A stretch of 49,271 bases of DNA. Source: Actinotalea caeni. Its GTDB lineage: Bacteria > Actinomycetota > Actinomycetes > Actinomycetales > Beutenbergiaceae. The notes below the pieces were generated by a model that worked only from the letters and a program-made list of their open reading frames with translations, had not been told where the DNA came from and ran no database searches. Both the position numbers and the translations under genes were made by a program. Positions 25,709 through 32,556 of the stretch are shown here, piece by piece. The DNA is taken from positions 1 to 49,271 of the forward strand of contig NZ_WNXX01000023.1 in NCBI RefSeq assembly GCF_009733795.1, given 5' to 3'. Within the stretch, counting starts at the first letter, position 1. Every line of letters begins with the position of its first letter.

Positions 25709-26494
25709 GTGATCACCACGGTCGAGACCACGAGCCGCCGCGCCGCGAAGGACGCCGTCCTCGCCGGCGCGGTCGAGGTCGCCCGCGCGGCGCTGGAGGC
25801 CGAGACCGAGGCCGGCCAGGTCGGCGAGCACCTCGGCTTCACGCTGCAGGGCGAGCGTCTCGGCTCGCACGCGTTCGCGTGCACGATGCCGGGCTACGTC
25901 GGCTGGTACTGGTCGGTGACCGTGGCGCGCGCCCCCCGGTCGCGCACCGCGACCGTGTGCGAGACCGGGCTGCTGCCCGGTGAGGGTGCGCTGCTGGCGA
26001 AGGCGTGGCTGCCGTGGGCCGAGCGGCTCGCGCCGGGCGACCTCGGGCCGACCGACCGCCTCCCGTACGACCCGGACGACCCGCGGCTCGTCTCGGGCGT
26101 CGTCCCGACCGGTGACCCGGAGTACGACCGCGTCGCGATCCACGAGCTCGGTCTCGACCGCGAGCGCATCATGACGGCCGAGGCGATCGACGCCGCGGCC
26201 ACCCGCTGGTACGAGGGTTCGCACGGCCCGCGCACCGCCGGCTCACGCGCGGCCGACGCCGACTGCGCCACGTGCGGTTTCATCATCCCGCTGGCGGGCC
26301 CGCTGGGGCAGCTGTTCGGCGTGTGCGCGAACGAGTGGTCGCCGGACGACGGCAAGGTGGTCAGCTTCGACCACGGCTGCGGGGCGCACTCCGAGACCGA
26401 TGTCGTGCGCAGCGGCCGTGACTGGGACCAGTCCGAGCCCGTCGTCGACGAGCTGGACATCGAGGTCGTGGAGTCGTCGGACGAGGCTCGCTAA
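25709..26494 (+). CDS. DUF3027 domain-containing protein
   Basis: This 261-residue protein matches the actinobacterial DUF3027 family, with GEHLGFTLQGERLGSHAFACTMPGYVGWYWSV and the C-terminal block with CATCGFIIPL, GVCANEWSPDDGKVVSFDHGCGAHSE. The CxxC plus C and CxxH residues look like a metal site, probably zinc. The biochemical role is unknown. It starts one base after the cold-shock stop with GTG and keeps that partner in many actinobacteria. The C-terminal tail is acidic. A weak hairpin after the stop separates it from the repeat gene. Confidence 0.88.
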   Translation: MITTVETTSRRAAKDAVLAGAVEVARAALEAETEAGQVGEHLGFTLQGERLGSHAFACTMPGYVGWYWSVTVARAPRSRTATVCETGLLPGEGALLAKAWLPWAERLAPGDLGPTDRLPYDPDDPRLVSGVVPTGDPEYDRVAIHELGLDRERIMTAEAIDAAATRWYEGSHGPRTAGSRAADADCATCGFIIPLAGPLGQLFGVCANEWSPDDGKVVSFDHGCGAHSETDVVRSGRDWDQSEPVVDELDIEVVESSDEAR

Positions 26495-26520
26495 GCCTGT
26501 CCTTTCCACCCCGTTCTCAC

Positions 26521-26543
26521 CCTGAGCGGTAGTTGCGCTCGGG
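26521..26543 (+). terminator. Hairpin after the DUF3027 gene
   Basis: CCTGAGCG and CGCTCGGG pair (8 bases, one G-T pair) around a 7-base loop, 26 bases beyond the stop. It lies just before the promoter-like sequence of the repeat gene, so the two transcripts may be separate. Confidence 0.45.
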
Positions 26544-26546
26544 TGG

Positions 26547-26573
26547 TTGCGTCAGGACGCGTGGGGCTACCGT
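26547..26573 (+). promoter_or_regulatory. Putative promoter of the repeat-protein gene
   Basis: TACCGT (26568-26573) is a good actinobacterial -10 box. TTGCGT at 26547-26552 (15-base spacing), or a TTG a few bases earlier, could serve as -35. Transcription would begin near 26580, giving a leader of about 60 bases before the ATG at 26641. Confidence 0.5.
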
Positions 26574-26640
26574 GAAAGCGCCATCCCGGCGATTTCTGTG
26601 TCCCAGATCACTTCCACACGTCCTGCGAAGGAGCCTTCCC

Positions 26641-27552
26641 ATGACCCCCTCGGTCAGCCCTGCCCTGCTCACCCCTGCCCTGTCCACCGTCGTCCGCAGC
26701 GCGTTCTCGGGCGTGTCCTCCCTCGTCTCCGGTCCGAAGGACGGGTCCGAGTTCATCCGCGCCACGCTGGCGGGCCCGAAGGACGGGAGCGAGTTCATCC
26801 GGGCTGCACTCGCCGGCCCGAAGGACGGGAGCGAGTTCATCCGCGCCCACATCAGCCTCGGCGGTCCGAAGGACGGGTCCGAGTTCATCTGTGGACCCAA
26901 GGAAGGTAGCGAGTTCATCCGTCTCGCGCCAGTCGGTCCGAAGGATGGGACCGAGTTCATCCGTGCGGCTGGTCCGAAGGATGGCAGCGAGTTCATCCGT
27001 GCGGCTGGTCCGAAGGATGGCAGCGAGTTCATCCGCGCCGCTGGCCCCAAGGATGGCAGCGAGTTCATCCGCGCGGCCGGGCCGAAGGATGGCAGCGAGT
27101 TCATCCGTGCGGCTGGTCCGAAGGACGGCAGCGAGTTCATCTGCGGTCCGAAGGACGGCAGCGAGTTCATCCGGGCCGCGCTGGCCGGTCCCAAGGACGG
27201 GTCGGAGTTCATCCGTGCGGCTGGTCCGAAGGATGGCAGCGAGTTCATCTGCGGTCCCAAGGATGGCAGCGAGTTCATCCGTGCGGCTGGTCCGAAGGAC
27301 GGCAGCGAGTTCATCCGTGCGGCCGGCCCCAAGGATGGCAGCGAGTTCATCCGCGCGGCTGGTCCGAAGGATGGCAGCGAGTTCATCCGCGCGGCTGGTC
27401 CCAAGGACGGCAGCGAGTTCATCTGCGGGCCCAAGGACGGCTCCGAGTTCATTCGCGCTGCCCTGGCCGGCCCGAAGGACGGGTCGGAGTTCATCCGTGC
27501 CCGTGAGCTCGTGCTCGCCGGCCCGAAGGACGGCAGCGAGTTCATCCTCTGA
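26641..27552 (+). CDS. 22-repeat GPKDGSEFI protein, family unknown
   Basis: I do not recognise this family. The 303-residue protein has a 30-residue N-terminal segment (MTPSVSPALLTPALS...), mildly hydrophobic and without a basic n-region. Then come 22 units of GPKDGSEFI. Unit lengths in order are 14, 14, 16, 10, 14, five of 12, 10, 14, 12, 10, four of 12, 10, 14, 17 and 10. Most linkers are RAA; RAALA or longer linkers lie mainly near the two ends, with one RAALA at unit 12. Four units end in Cys (84, 168, 204, 262), directly abutting the next GPK. Only two core substitutions occur (Glu for Asp in unit 5, Thr for Ser in unit 6). ATG 26641 has AAGGAG 7 bases upstream. The MFS gene begins 24 bases downstream. 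It has no membrane segment or clear signal peptide. A multi-core peptide precursor, a repeat scaffold or a pheromone-like polyprotein are possible; none is shown. Confidence 0.8.
   Translation: MTPSVSPALLTPALSTVVRSAFSGVSSLVSGPKDGSEFIRATLAGPKDGSEFIRAALAGPKDGSEFIRAHISLGGPKDGSEFICGPKEGSEFIRLAPVGPKDGTEFIRAAGPKDGSEFIRAAGPKDGSEFIRAAGPKDGSEFIRAAGPKDGSEFIRAAGPKDGSEFICGPKDGSEFIRAALAGPKDGSEFIRAAGPKDGSEFICGPKDGSEFIRAAGPKDGSEFIRAAGPKDGSEFIRAAGPKDGSEFIRAAGPKDGSEFICGPKDGSEFIRAALAGPKDGSEFIRARELVLAGPKDGSEFIL
26731..27549 (+). repeat. In-frame tandem array, 22 units of 30-51 bp (mode 36)
   Basis: The array encodes the GPKDGSEFI units. Interior units 7-10 and 15-19 are near identical in DNA (GATGGCAGC or GACGGCAGC at the DGS position), while edge units vary (GGGTCC, GGGTCG, GGCTCC). 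The pattern suggests interior homogenisation. The block Cys unit, RAALA unit, RA-unit occurs twice (units 11-13 and 19-21), which looks like a higher-order duplication. All spacings are multiples of three. Confidence 0.95.
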
Positions 27553-27576
27553 GCGCACCTGGCATCATCGCTGCAT

Positions 27577-28788
27577 GTGACTGACAGACGCCCGGGATCG
27601 GGGCCGGCCTTCACCGCCCTGATCCCGGGCGTCTATCTGCCCTCGCTGATCTTCGAGATCGGCATCGGCGCGATGGTGCCCGTGCTCGCGGGCCGCGCCG
27701 GCCAGCTCGGCGCCGACCTCGCGACCGCCGCGATCGTCATGTCGCTACTACCGGTCGGGCGGATCCTCGCCGACCTGCCGGCCGGTGCGATCGCCGCCCG
27801 CGTCGGCGACCGGGCCGCGATGATCGGCGCCTCCGCCGTCGCGATGCTCGGTCTCGCGATGCTCGCCGTCGCCCCGAACCTCGTCGTGCTCGGGGCCGGC
27901 GTGCTGCTGCTCGGCGCCACCGAGGCGGTCTACGGCCTCGCGCGGCAGTCCTACCTCACCGAGGTCGTGCCGCCCCTCATGCGCGCACGGGCGATGTCCA
28001 CGCTCGGCGGCGTCCACCGCATCGGCCTGTTCATCGGCCCCTTCGCCGGTGCCGCGGTCGCCCACCTCACCGGGTCGACGGCGGCGGTGTTCTGGCTCGG
28101 TGTCGTCACCAGCGTGCTCGCGGCCGTCGTCGTCGCGGTCGCGACCGACCCCGATCCACGCCACCACGACGCCGAGCGCCCGGTCGGGCTGCTGGAGGTC
28201 GCCCGCAAGCACGCCCGGCTGTTCGCCACCCTCGGCGTGGCGGTGCTGCTGGTCGGTGCCGTGCGCGGCGCCCGCACCGCCGTCGTGCCGCTGTGGGCCG
28301 AGCACCTCGGCCTCGACACCGCGACCACGAGCATCGTGTTCGGGATCGCCGGCGGCATCGACATGCTGCTCTTCTACCCGGCCGGCAAGGTGATGGACGT
28401 CAAGGGCCGGCTCTGGGTCGCGGTGCCGTCGATGCTCGTCATGGGGGTGGCGCTCGTGCTGCTGCCGCTGACCGGCACGATCGGCCCGCTCGTCGGGGTC
28501 GCGATGCTGCTCGGGTTCGGCAACGGCATCGGCTCCGGCGTGATCATGACGCTGGGTGCCGACACCGCGCCGCCGGACGAGCGCGCCCAGTTCCTGGGCG
28601 TGTGGCGGCTGCTGGCCGACTCCGGCAACGCCGCCGGCCCGCTCGTGGTGTCCGCCGGCGCTGCGATCGGCTCGCTCGCCGCCGGCATCTGGGTGACCGC
28701 GCTGATCAGCGGCGCCACCGCGGGTGCGCTCGCCCGCTGGGTGCCGCGCTGGGTCGGCCCGCCCCGCGCCCGGGGCGTCCCGCGATGA
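27577..28788 (+). CDS. MFS transporter
   Basis: This 403-residue major facilitator protein has about 12 hydrophobic segments, beginning FTALIPGVYLPSLIFEIGIGAMVPVL. The loop motif LPAGAIAARVGDRAAM between segments 2 and 3 matches the MFS motif A pattern, and GGVHRIGLFIGPFAG lies in the region of segment 5. The substrate is unknown. GTG 27577 lies 24 bases after the repeat-gene stop and is needed to keep the first membrane segment. It could be co-transcribed with the repeat gene or use a weak CATCAT box 8 bases upstream. Its first codons carry a perfect 14-base inverted repeat. The stop overlaps the acVLRF1 gene (ATGA). Confidence 0.88.
   Translation: MTDRRPGSGPAFTALIPGVYLPSLIFEIGIGAMVPVLAGRAGQLGADLATAAIVMSLLPVGRILADLPAGAIAARVGDRAAMIGASAVAMLGLAMLAVAPNLVVLGAGVLLLGATEAVYGLARQSYLTEVVPPLMRARAMSTLGGVHRIGLFIGPFAGAAVAHLTGSTAAVFWLGVVTSVLAAVVVAVATDPDPRHHDAERPVGLLEVARKHARLFATLGVAVLLVGAVRGARTAVVPLWAEHLGLDTATTSIVFGIAGGIDMLLFYPAGKVMDVKGRLWVAVPSMLVMGVALVLLPLTGTIGPLVGVAMLLGFGNGIGSGVIMTLGADTAPPDERAQFLGVWRLLADSGNAAGPLVVSAGAAIGSLAAGIWVTALISGATAGALARWVPRWVGPPRARGVPR
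27586..27634. repeat. Perfect 14-bp inverted repeat within the start of the MFS gene
   Basis: Arms 27586-27599 and 27621-27634 (AGACGCCCGGGATC and its complement) enclose a 21-base loop. It lies 34 bases after the repeat-gene stop and covers codons 4-20 of the MFS gene. It could end the repeat transcript, limit read-through, or shield the MFS start region. Confidence 0.7.
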
Positions 28789-29381
28789 GCCGCGTGGTCG
28801 AGGTCCCCGTCGAGCGGCTGCCGCGCTGGCTCGCCGGGTTCGCCGAGCGCCACGACGGGGCCGTGGTCGACGGCGGCCTCCTCACCGGCGGCGACGCCGT
28901 CACCGCCGAGCTCACGGCGTGGTCGGCGCTCGACGGGGCCACGTCCGCCGAGGAGCTGGCCCGGCTCGCCCAGCCGCCCACCCGGCTCGGTCTGGTGCTC
29001 GTGCGTCGGGGTGGCTACGCCGTCGCGCTGGCCGACGGCGACCGGCTGGTCGAGCGCAAGGTCGGCCGCCGACACGTGCAGGGGCGCACCGCCGCGGGCG
29101 GGTGGTCGCAGCAGCGGTTCGCCCGCCGTCGCGGCCACCAGGCCGACGAGCTGGTCGGTGCCGTCGCCGGCCACGCGGCGCGACTGCTCGAGGGCCGTCC
29201 GCTGGACGGGCTGGTCACCGGCGGCGACCGCCGACTGGTGGCCGCCGTGCTCGAGGAGGCGCGGCTGCCCACCGCGGGCCTGCCGGTGCGCGAGCTCTTC
29301 GACCTGCCGGACCCGACGCCGTCGGTCCTCGCGACCGCGCTCGCCCGTGCTCGCTCGGTACGGGTCGTGCTGAGCGACTAG
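28785..29381 (+). CDS. acVLRF1-family peptidyl-tRNA hydrolase (Vms1-like release factor)
   Basis: This 198-residue protein matches the actinobacterial acVLRF1 group of the eRF1/Vms1 superfamily. The key loop GGWSQQRFARRR carries the Gln (GxxQ) that stands in for the GGQ of release factors, and is used in Vms1-type enzymes to hydrolyse peptidyl-tRNA on stalled large subunits. Other family signals are GYAVALADGDRLVERKVGRRHVQGRTAAGG and LVTGGDRRLVAAVLEE. It is translated with the MFS gene through ATGA. Its stop overlaps the convergent dehydrogenase stop by four bases. The ribosome-rescue role is family knowledge, not shown here. Confidence 0.82.
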   Translation: MSRVVEVPVERLPRWLAGFAERHDGAVVDGGLLTGGDAVTAELTAWSALDGATSAEELARLAQPPTRLGLVLVRRGGYAVALADGDRLVERKVGRRHVQGRTAAGGWSQQRFARRRGHQADELVGAVAGHAARLLEGRPLDGLVTGGDRRLVAAVLEEARLPTAGLPVRELFDLPDPTPSVLATALARARSVRVVLSD

Positions 29382-30325
29382 GGCGTCGACACCCCGAGCA
29401 GCTCCTCGCCCGCGAGGTAGCGGCGCAGGTTCTCGGCGATCAGCCGACCCGGCTGCTGCGGCCGGCCGCCCGCCGAGTGCGGCGTGATGATGAGGTTCGG
29501 CGCGTCCCACAGCGGCGAGTCGGCGGGCAGCGGTTCCTCGCGGAACACGTCGAGCGCGGCGCCGGCGATCTCGCCGGAGCGCAGTGCCGCCTCCAGCGCG
29601 ACCTCGTCGACCGTGACGCCGCGGCCGACGTTGACGAACCACGCGTGCCGCGGCAGCGCCGCGAACACCTCCGCGCCGATGGCGCCGTCCAGCTCCTGCG
29701 TGCCCGGGAGGATGTCGACCAGCACGTCGGTGCGGGGCAGCTCCTCCGGCAGGTCGTCCGGTGTGACGACCCGGTAGCCGTCCCGCTCGCCGGCGCTGCG
29801 GGCGACGCCCACGACTTCGGCGCCGAGCGCGGTCAGGTAGCCCGCGAGCGTCGTGCCGATGCCGCCGAAGCCCCAGATCGTCACGCGCGACCCGGCCAGC
29901 GTCGTGAAGCCCGTCCGGTTGCGGATCTGGTTGCCGGTGTGGCCGTCGAGCCAGCGGTGCTCGCGCTGCGCGACCACGGTCTCGTCCAGCCGCCGCGCGG
30001 CGGCGAGGATCATCGCGAGCGTGTGCTCGGCGACCGGCTGGTCGTGCAGCCCGACGCCGGCGGTGATGACGACGTCGGGACCGAAGCCGGCCGCGTGCAC
30101 CGCGTCGGTACCCGCCATCAGTCCCTGCACCCAGCGCAGCCGGGGCAGCTCCGACGGCAGCGCCGCGAGCCGCTCGCCCGGGTTGAGCCACACGACGACC
30201 ACCTCGGCGTCGCGGTGCTCCTCGGGGACGGGCTGCTCGACGTCGTAGTCGACGCGCACGACGCCCGCGGGCACCTCGAGGTCGATCGGGATGACGGTCG
30301 GGACGAGGATCTTGAGGTCGCTCAC
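29378..30325 (-). CDS. D-2-hydroxyacid dehydrogenase
   Basis: This 315-residue NAD-dependent oxidoreductase has the Rossmann motif WGFGGIGTTLAGYL, the catalytic Arg in VNVGRGVTVDE, Glu in DVFREEPLP and His in ITPHSAGG. It oxidises or reduces a 2-hydroxy/2-keto acid such as phosphoglycerate, glyoxylate or a branched-chain ketoacid; the exact substrate is not clear. It is shorter than SerA and lacks the ACT regulatory domain, so it is probably not the main serine enzyme even though serC lies 2 kb away. The GTG start overlaps the DUF2530 stop by four bases. Confidence 0.88.
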   Translation of the reverse strand: MSDLKILVPTVIPIDLEVPAGVVRVDYDVEQPVPEEHRDAEVVVVWLNPGERLAALPSELPRLRWVQGLMAGTDAVHAAGFGPDVVITAGVGLHDQPVAEHTLAMILAAARRLDETVVAQREHRWLDGHTGNQIRNRTGFTTLAGSRVTIWGFGGIGTTLAGYLTALGAEVVGVARSAGERDGYRVVTPDDLPEELPRTDVLVDILPGTQELDGAIGAEVFAALPRHAWFVNVGRGVTVDEVALEAALRSGEIAGAALDVFREEPLPADSPLWDAPNLIITPHSAGGRPQQPGRLIAENLRRYLAGEELLGVSTP

Positions 30326-30564
30326 AGGTCAGGTTGCTCCCGTTGGACGGCGTGAGCCCAGACGTAGCCGACGCCGCCGAGGACGACGCCGACCAGGCAC
30401 ACGAGGGCCAGCCTGCCGTCGGGGGAGCGGTCGGCGAGGTGCATGACGCCGACGACCACGAGGGCCACCGCCCACCCGAGGCTGCCGGTGAAGAACAGCT
30501 TCTTGGCGTTGACGCGCGCAGGCCGCAGCTCCTGCGGGGTGTGCTGGGGGTCGAAGGCGCGCAC
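30322..30564 (-). CDS. DUF2530 small membrane protein
   Basis: This 80-residue protein has two membrane segments (residues about 25-44 and 52-70) and a short polar N-terminus (RPARVNAKKLFFTG), which fits actinobacterial DUF2530. Function is unknown. The GTG start follows TACGAT by 6 bases on the minus strand (leaderless). It is the first gene of a pair with the 2-hydroxyacid dehydrogenase and is divergent from marR. Confidence 0.8.
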   Translation of the reverse strand: MRAFDPQHTPQELRPARVNAKKLFFTGSLGWAVALVVVGVMHLADRSPDGRLALVCLVGVVLGGVGYVWAHAVQREQPDL

Positions 30565-30611
30565 ACGGCGATCGTAGTGGGTGGCGTGAGGGGACTCACA
30601 CGCGCCGGGTA

Positions 30612-30640
30612 TTTGTTTAGCCTAACTAATGACCTAGAAT
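30612..30640 (+). promoter_or_regulatory. marR promoter with overlapping TTAGCCTAA operator
   Basis: TAGAAT (30635-30640) is a strong -10 box 7 bases before the GTG at 30648, with TTGTTT (30613-30618) as -35 and 16-base spacing. Between and over them lies TTTGTTTAGCCTAACTAAT (30612-30630). Its TTAGCCTAA centre equals the core of the DtxR/IdeR iron box, with 14 of 19 positions matching that consensus by my alignment. It may equally be the MarR regulator's own site. Confidence 0.7.
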
Positions 30641-30647
30641 GGAGGCC

Positions 30648-31100
30648 GTGTCCGAGTCGTCCCGTGCCCCAGCCCATGGCGCGCGCCGGCCCGAGCCGCT
30701 GGCCTCACGGCTGCGCACCACCCTGCTGCGGACCTCGCGCGTGCTGCGCGAGCAGAAGGTCGGCGACCTGTCCGGCGGCCAGATGGCCGTGCTCGGCCAG
30801 CTCGTCGCCCACGGCCCGCTGACACCGGGGGAGCTCGCCGAGCGCGAGCGGGTGCGACCGCCGTCCATGACGCGCACGGTGCAGCACCTGATCGACGCCG
30901 GGCTCGCGGAGCGCCACCCGCACCCCGACGACGGTCGCCAGGTGCTGGTGAGTGCCACGGCCCGCGGCCAGGAGCACGTCGCCGCCACCCGGCGGCGACG
31001 CGACGAGTGGCTCAAGCGGCGGCTCGCGTCGCTCACCACGGACGAGCGCGCCACGCTCTCCGCCGCCGAGGAGATCCTGCGCCGCATCTGCGCCCAGTGA
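30648..31100 (+). CDS. MarR-family transcriptional regulator
   Basis: This 150-residue winged-helix regulator has the MarR order: dimerisation helices at both ends, helix-turn-helix LTPGELAERERVRPPSMTRTVQHLIDAGL, and wing HPDDGRQVLVSATARG. It probably represses itself and the MFS gene 82 bases downstream, releasing on a small ligand. I start it at GTG 30648, 7 bases after the TAGAAT box; an ATG at 30639 lies inside that box and could only be used from another promoter. The DNA site overlapping the promoter is AT-rich against its surroundings, as expected of a regulator site. Confidence 0.88.
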   Translation: MSESSRAPAHGARRPEPLASRLRTTLLRTSRVLREQKVGDLSGGQMAVLGQLVAHGPLTPGELAERERVRPPSMTRTVQHLIDAGLAERHPHPDDGRQVLVSATARGQEHVAATRRRRDEWLKRRLASLTTDERATLSAAEEILRRICAQ

Positions 31101-31182
31101 CGGCCGGCCGGCGACCGGCACCTACGACCCGCTACCGAGAACCTGTCGAGACCGAACGACAACGAACGAGACCTGAGCTGAC

Positions 31183-32511
31183 GTGAGTACGACCTTTGCT
31201 TCCCTGGGGATCCGGAACTACCGGATCTGGTTCTTCGGTGCCCTCGTCGCCAACGTCGGCACCTGGATGCAGCGGATCGCGCAGGACTGGCTGGTGCTCA
31301 CCGAGCTGACCGACAACAGCGGTCTGGCGGTCGGCGTGGTGACCGCGCTGCAGTTCGTGCCCGCCGTGTTCCTCACCCCGGTGGCCGGGCTCCTGGCCGA
31401 CCGGTTCGACCCCCGCAAGCTGCTGATCTGGACGCAGGGCGCCCTCGGGGTGCTCGCCGCCGTCCTCGGCGCCCTCGTGCTGGGCGGTCACGCCCAGCTG
31501 TGGCACGTGTACGTGCTGGCGCTGGCCCTCGGCGTCGCGACCGCCTTCGACGCGCCTGCCCGCCAGGTGTTCGTCTCCGAGCTGGTGCCGCCCGAGCGGC
31601 TGGGCAACGCGGTCAGCCTGAACAGCGCGTCGTTCAACGCGGCGCGGCTGGTCGGCCCGGGCGTCGCAGGTCTGGCGATCGCCGCCGTCGGCACCGGTTG
31701 GGTGTTCGTCATCAACGCCGCGTCGTTCGCGTTCACGATCGGCGCGATGCTGCTGATGCGCACCTCCGAGCTGCAGCACATGCCGCGGTCGGAGCGTGGC
31801 AAGGGCCAGCTGCGCGAGGGGCTGCGCTACGTGCGCCGGCGCAGCGACATCGTCGTGATCCTGGCCGTGCTGTTCGTCGTCGCGGCGCTGGGGCTGAACT
31901 TCCAGCTGACCTCGGCGGTGATGGCGACCGAGGTGTTCGGCAAGTCCGCCGACGGCTACGGCATCCTCGGCTCGGTGCTGGCGATCGGCTCGCTCGCGGG
32001 TGCGCTCATGGCGGCGCGCCGGGTGCGGCCGCGGGTGCGGCTGGTCATCGGCTCCGCGTTCGGGTTCGGCATCGCCTCGACCCTCATGGCGCTGGCGCCC
32101 ACCTACGAGCTGTTCGCGCTGGCGACCATCCCGGTCGGGTTCTTCTCGCTCACGATGATCACGGCCGCCAACACCGCGATCCAGCTGAGCACCGATCCCG
32201 AGGTGCGCGGCCGCGTGATGAGCCTGTACGTGCTGGTGCTGTTCGGGGCCACGCCGCTCGGCTCACCCGTCGTCGGCTGGGTCGCCGAGGCCTGGGGCGG
32301 CCGCTGGTCGATCCTCGTGGGCTCGCTCAGCGCGATCCTGGTCGCGGCCGTCGCGGCGATCTGGTCGGGGCGCCGCTGGGGCGTCGAGGTCACCTACGTG
32401 CTGCGGCCGCGGCCGCACCTGGTGCTCACCCACCGCGAGGAGCGCGAGGCGCGCGAGCAGGCGAAGATCGACGCCGCCGCGGCCGAGTCGGGTGTGCGCA
32501 CCGCCGCCTGA
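31183..32511 (+). CDS. MFS exporter (DHA3/EntS-like)
   Basis: This 442-residue 12-segment transporter starts FASLGIRNYRIWFFGALVANVGTWMQRIAQDWLVL, typical of the DHA3/EntS-like branch, which includes siderophore and drug exporters. Other family signals are GLLADRFDPRKLL (loop motif A) and DAPARQVFVSELVPPERLGNAVSLN. A charged cytoplasmic tail of about 35 residues (THREEREAREQAKIDAAAAE) follows the last membrane segment. It is downstream of marR on the same strand, so regulator and exporter are likely one unit. A link to iron is suggested only by the iron-box-like operator and nearby dtxR. The GTG start has GAG-rich sequence upstream but no strong Shine-Dalgarno. Confidence 0.88.
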   Translation: MSTTFASLGIRNYRIWFFGALVANVGTWMQRIAQDWLVLTELTDNSGLAVGVVTALQFVPAVFLTPVAGLLADRFDPRKLLIWTQGALGVLAAVLGALVLGGHAQLWHVYVLALALGVATAFDAPARQVFVSELVPPERLGNAVSLNSASFNAARLVGPGVAGLAIAAVGTGWVFVINAASFAFTIGAMLLMRTSELQHMPRSERGKGQLREGLRYVRRRSDIVVILAVLFVVAALGLNFQLTSAVMATEVFGKSADGYGILGSVLAIGSLAGALMAARRVRPRVRLVIGSAFGFGIASTLMALAPTYELFALATIPVGFFSLTMITAANTAIQLSTDPEVRGRVMSLYVLVLFGATPLGSPVVGWVAEAWGGRWSILVGSLSAILVAAVAAIWSGRRWGVEVTYVLRPRPHLVLTHREEREAREQAKIDAAAAESGVRTAA

Positions 32512-32556
32512 CCGCAGCCCCCGCACGCCCCGGCGCCGGACGGTCGACGCGTGCCC

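Noticed and set aside
26731-27549. Possible CRISPR array (regular 36-base repeats)
   Set aside because: The spacing sequence is only a few bases and repeats itself, units are not palindromic, the array is an open reading frame, and no cas gene is present.
26517-27614. Minus-strand open frame of 365 codons reading repeated MNSLPSFGP units
   Set aside because: It is the complement of the repeat gene. The repeat lengths are multiples of three and lack stops in several frames. The plus frame has the promoter, Shine-Dalgarno and synonymous Ser codon switching; the minus frame has none of these.
30586-30600. GTGAG-GGGA-CTCAC palindrome upstream of DUF2530 as a CRP site
   Set aside because: The spacing is 4, not 6, and the outer bases do not fit TGTGA-N6-TCACA; it may be an operator of unknown type but I cannot support it.
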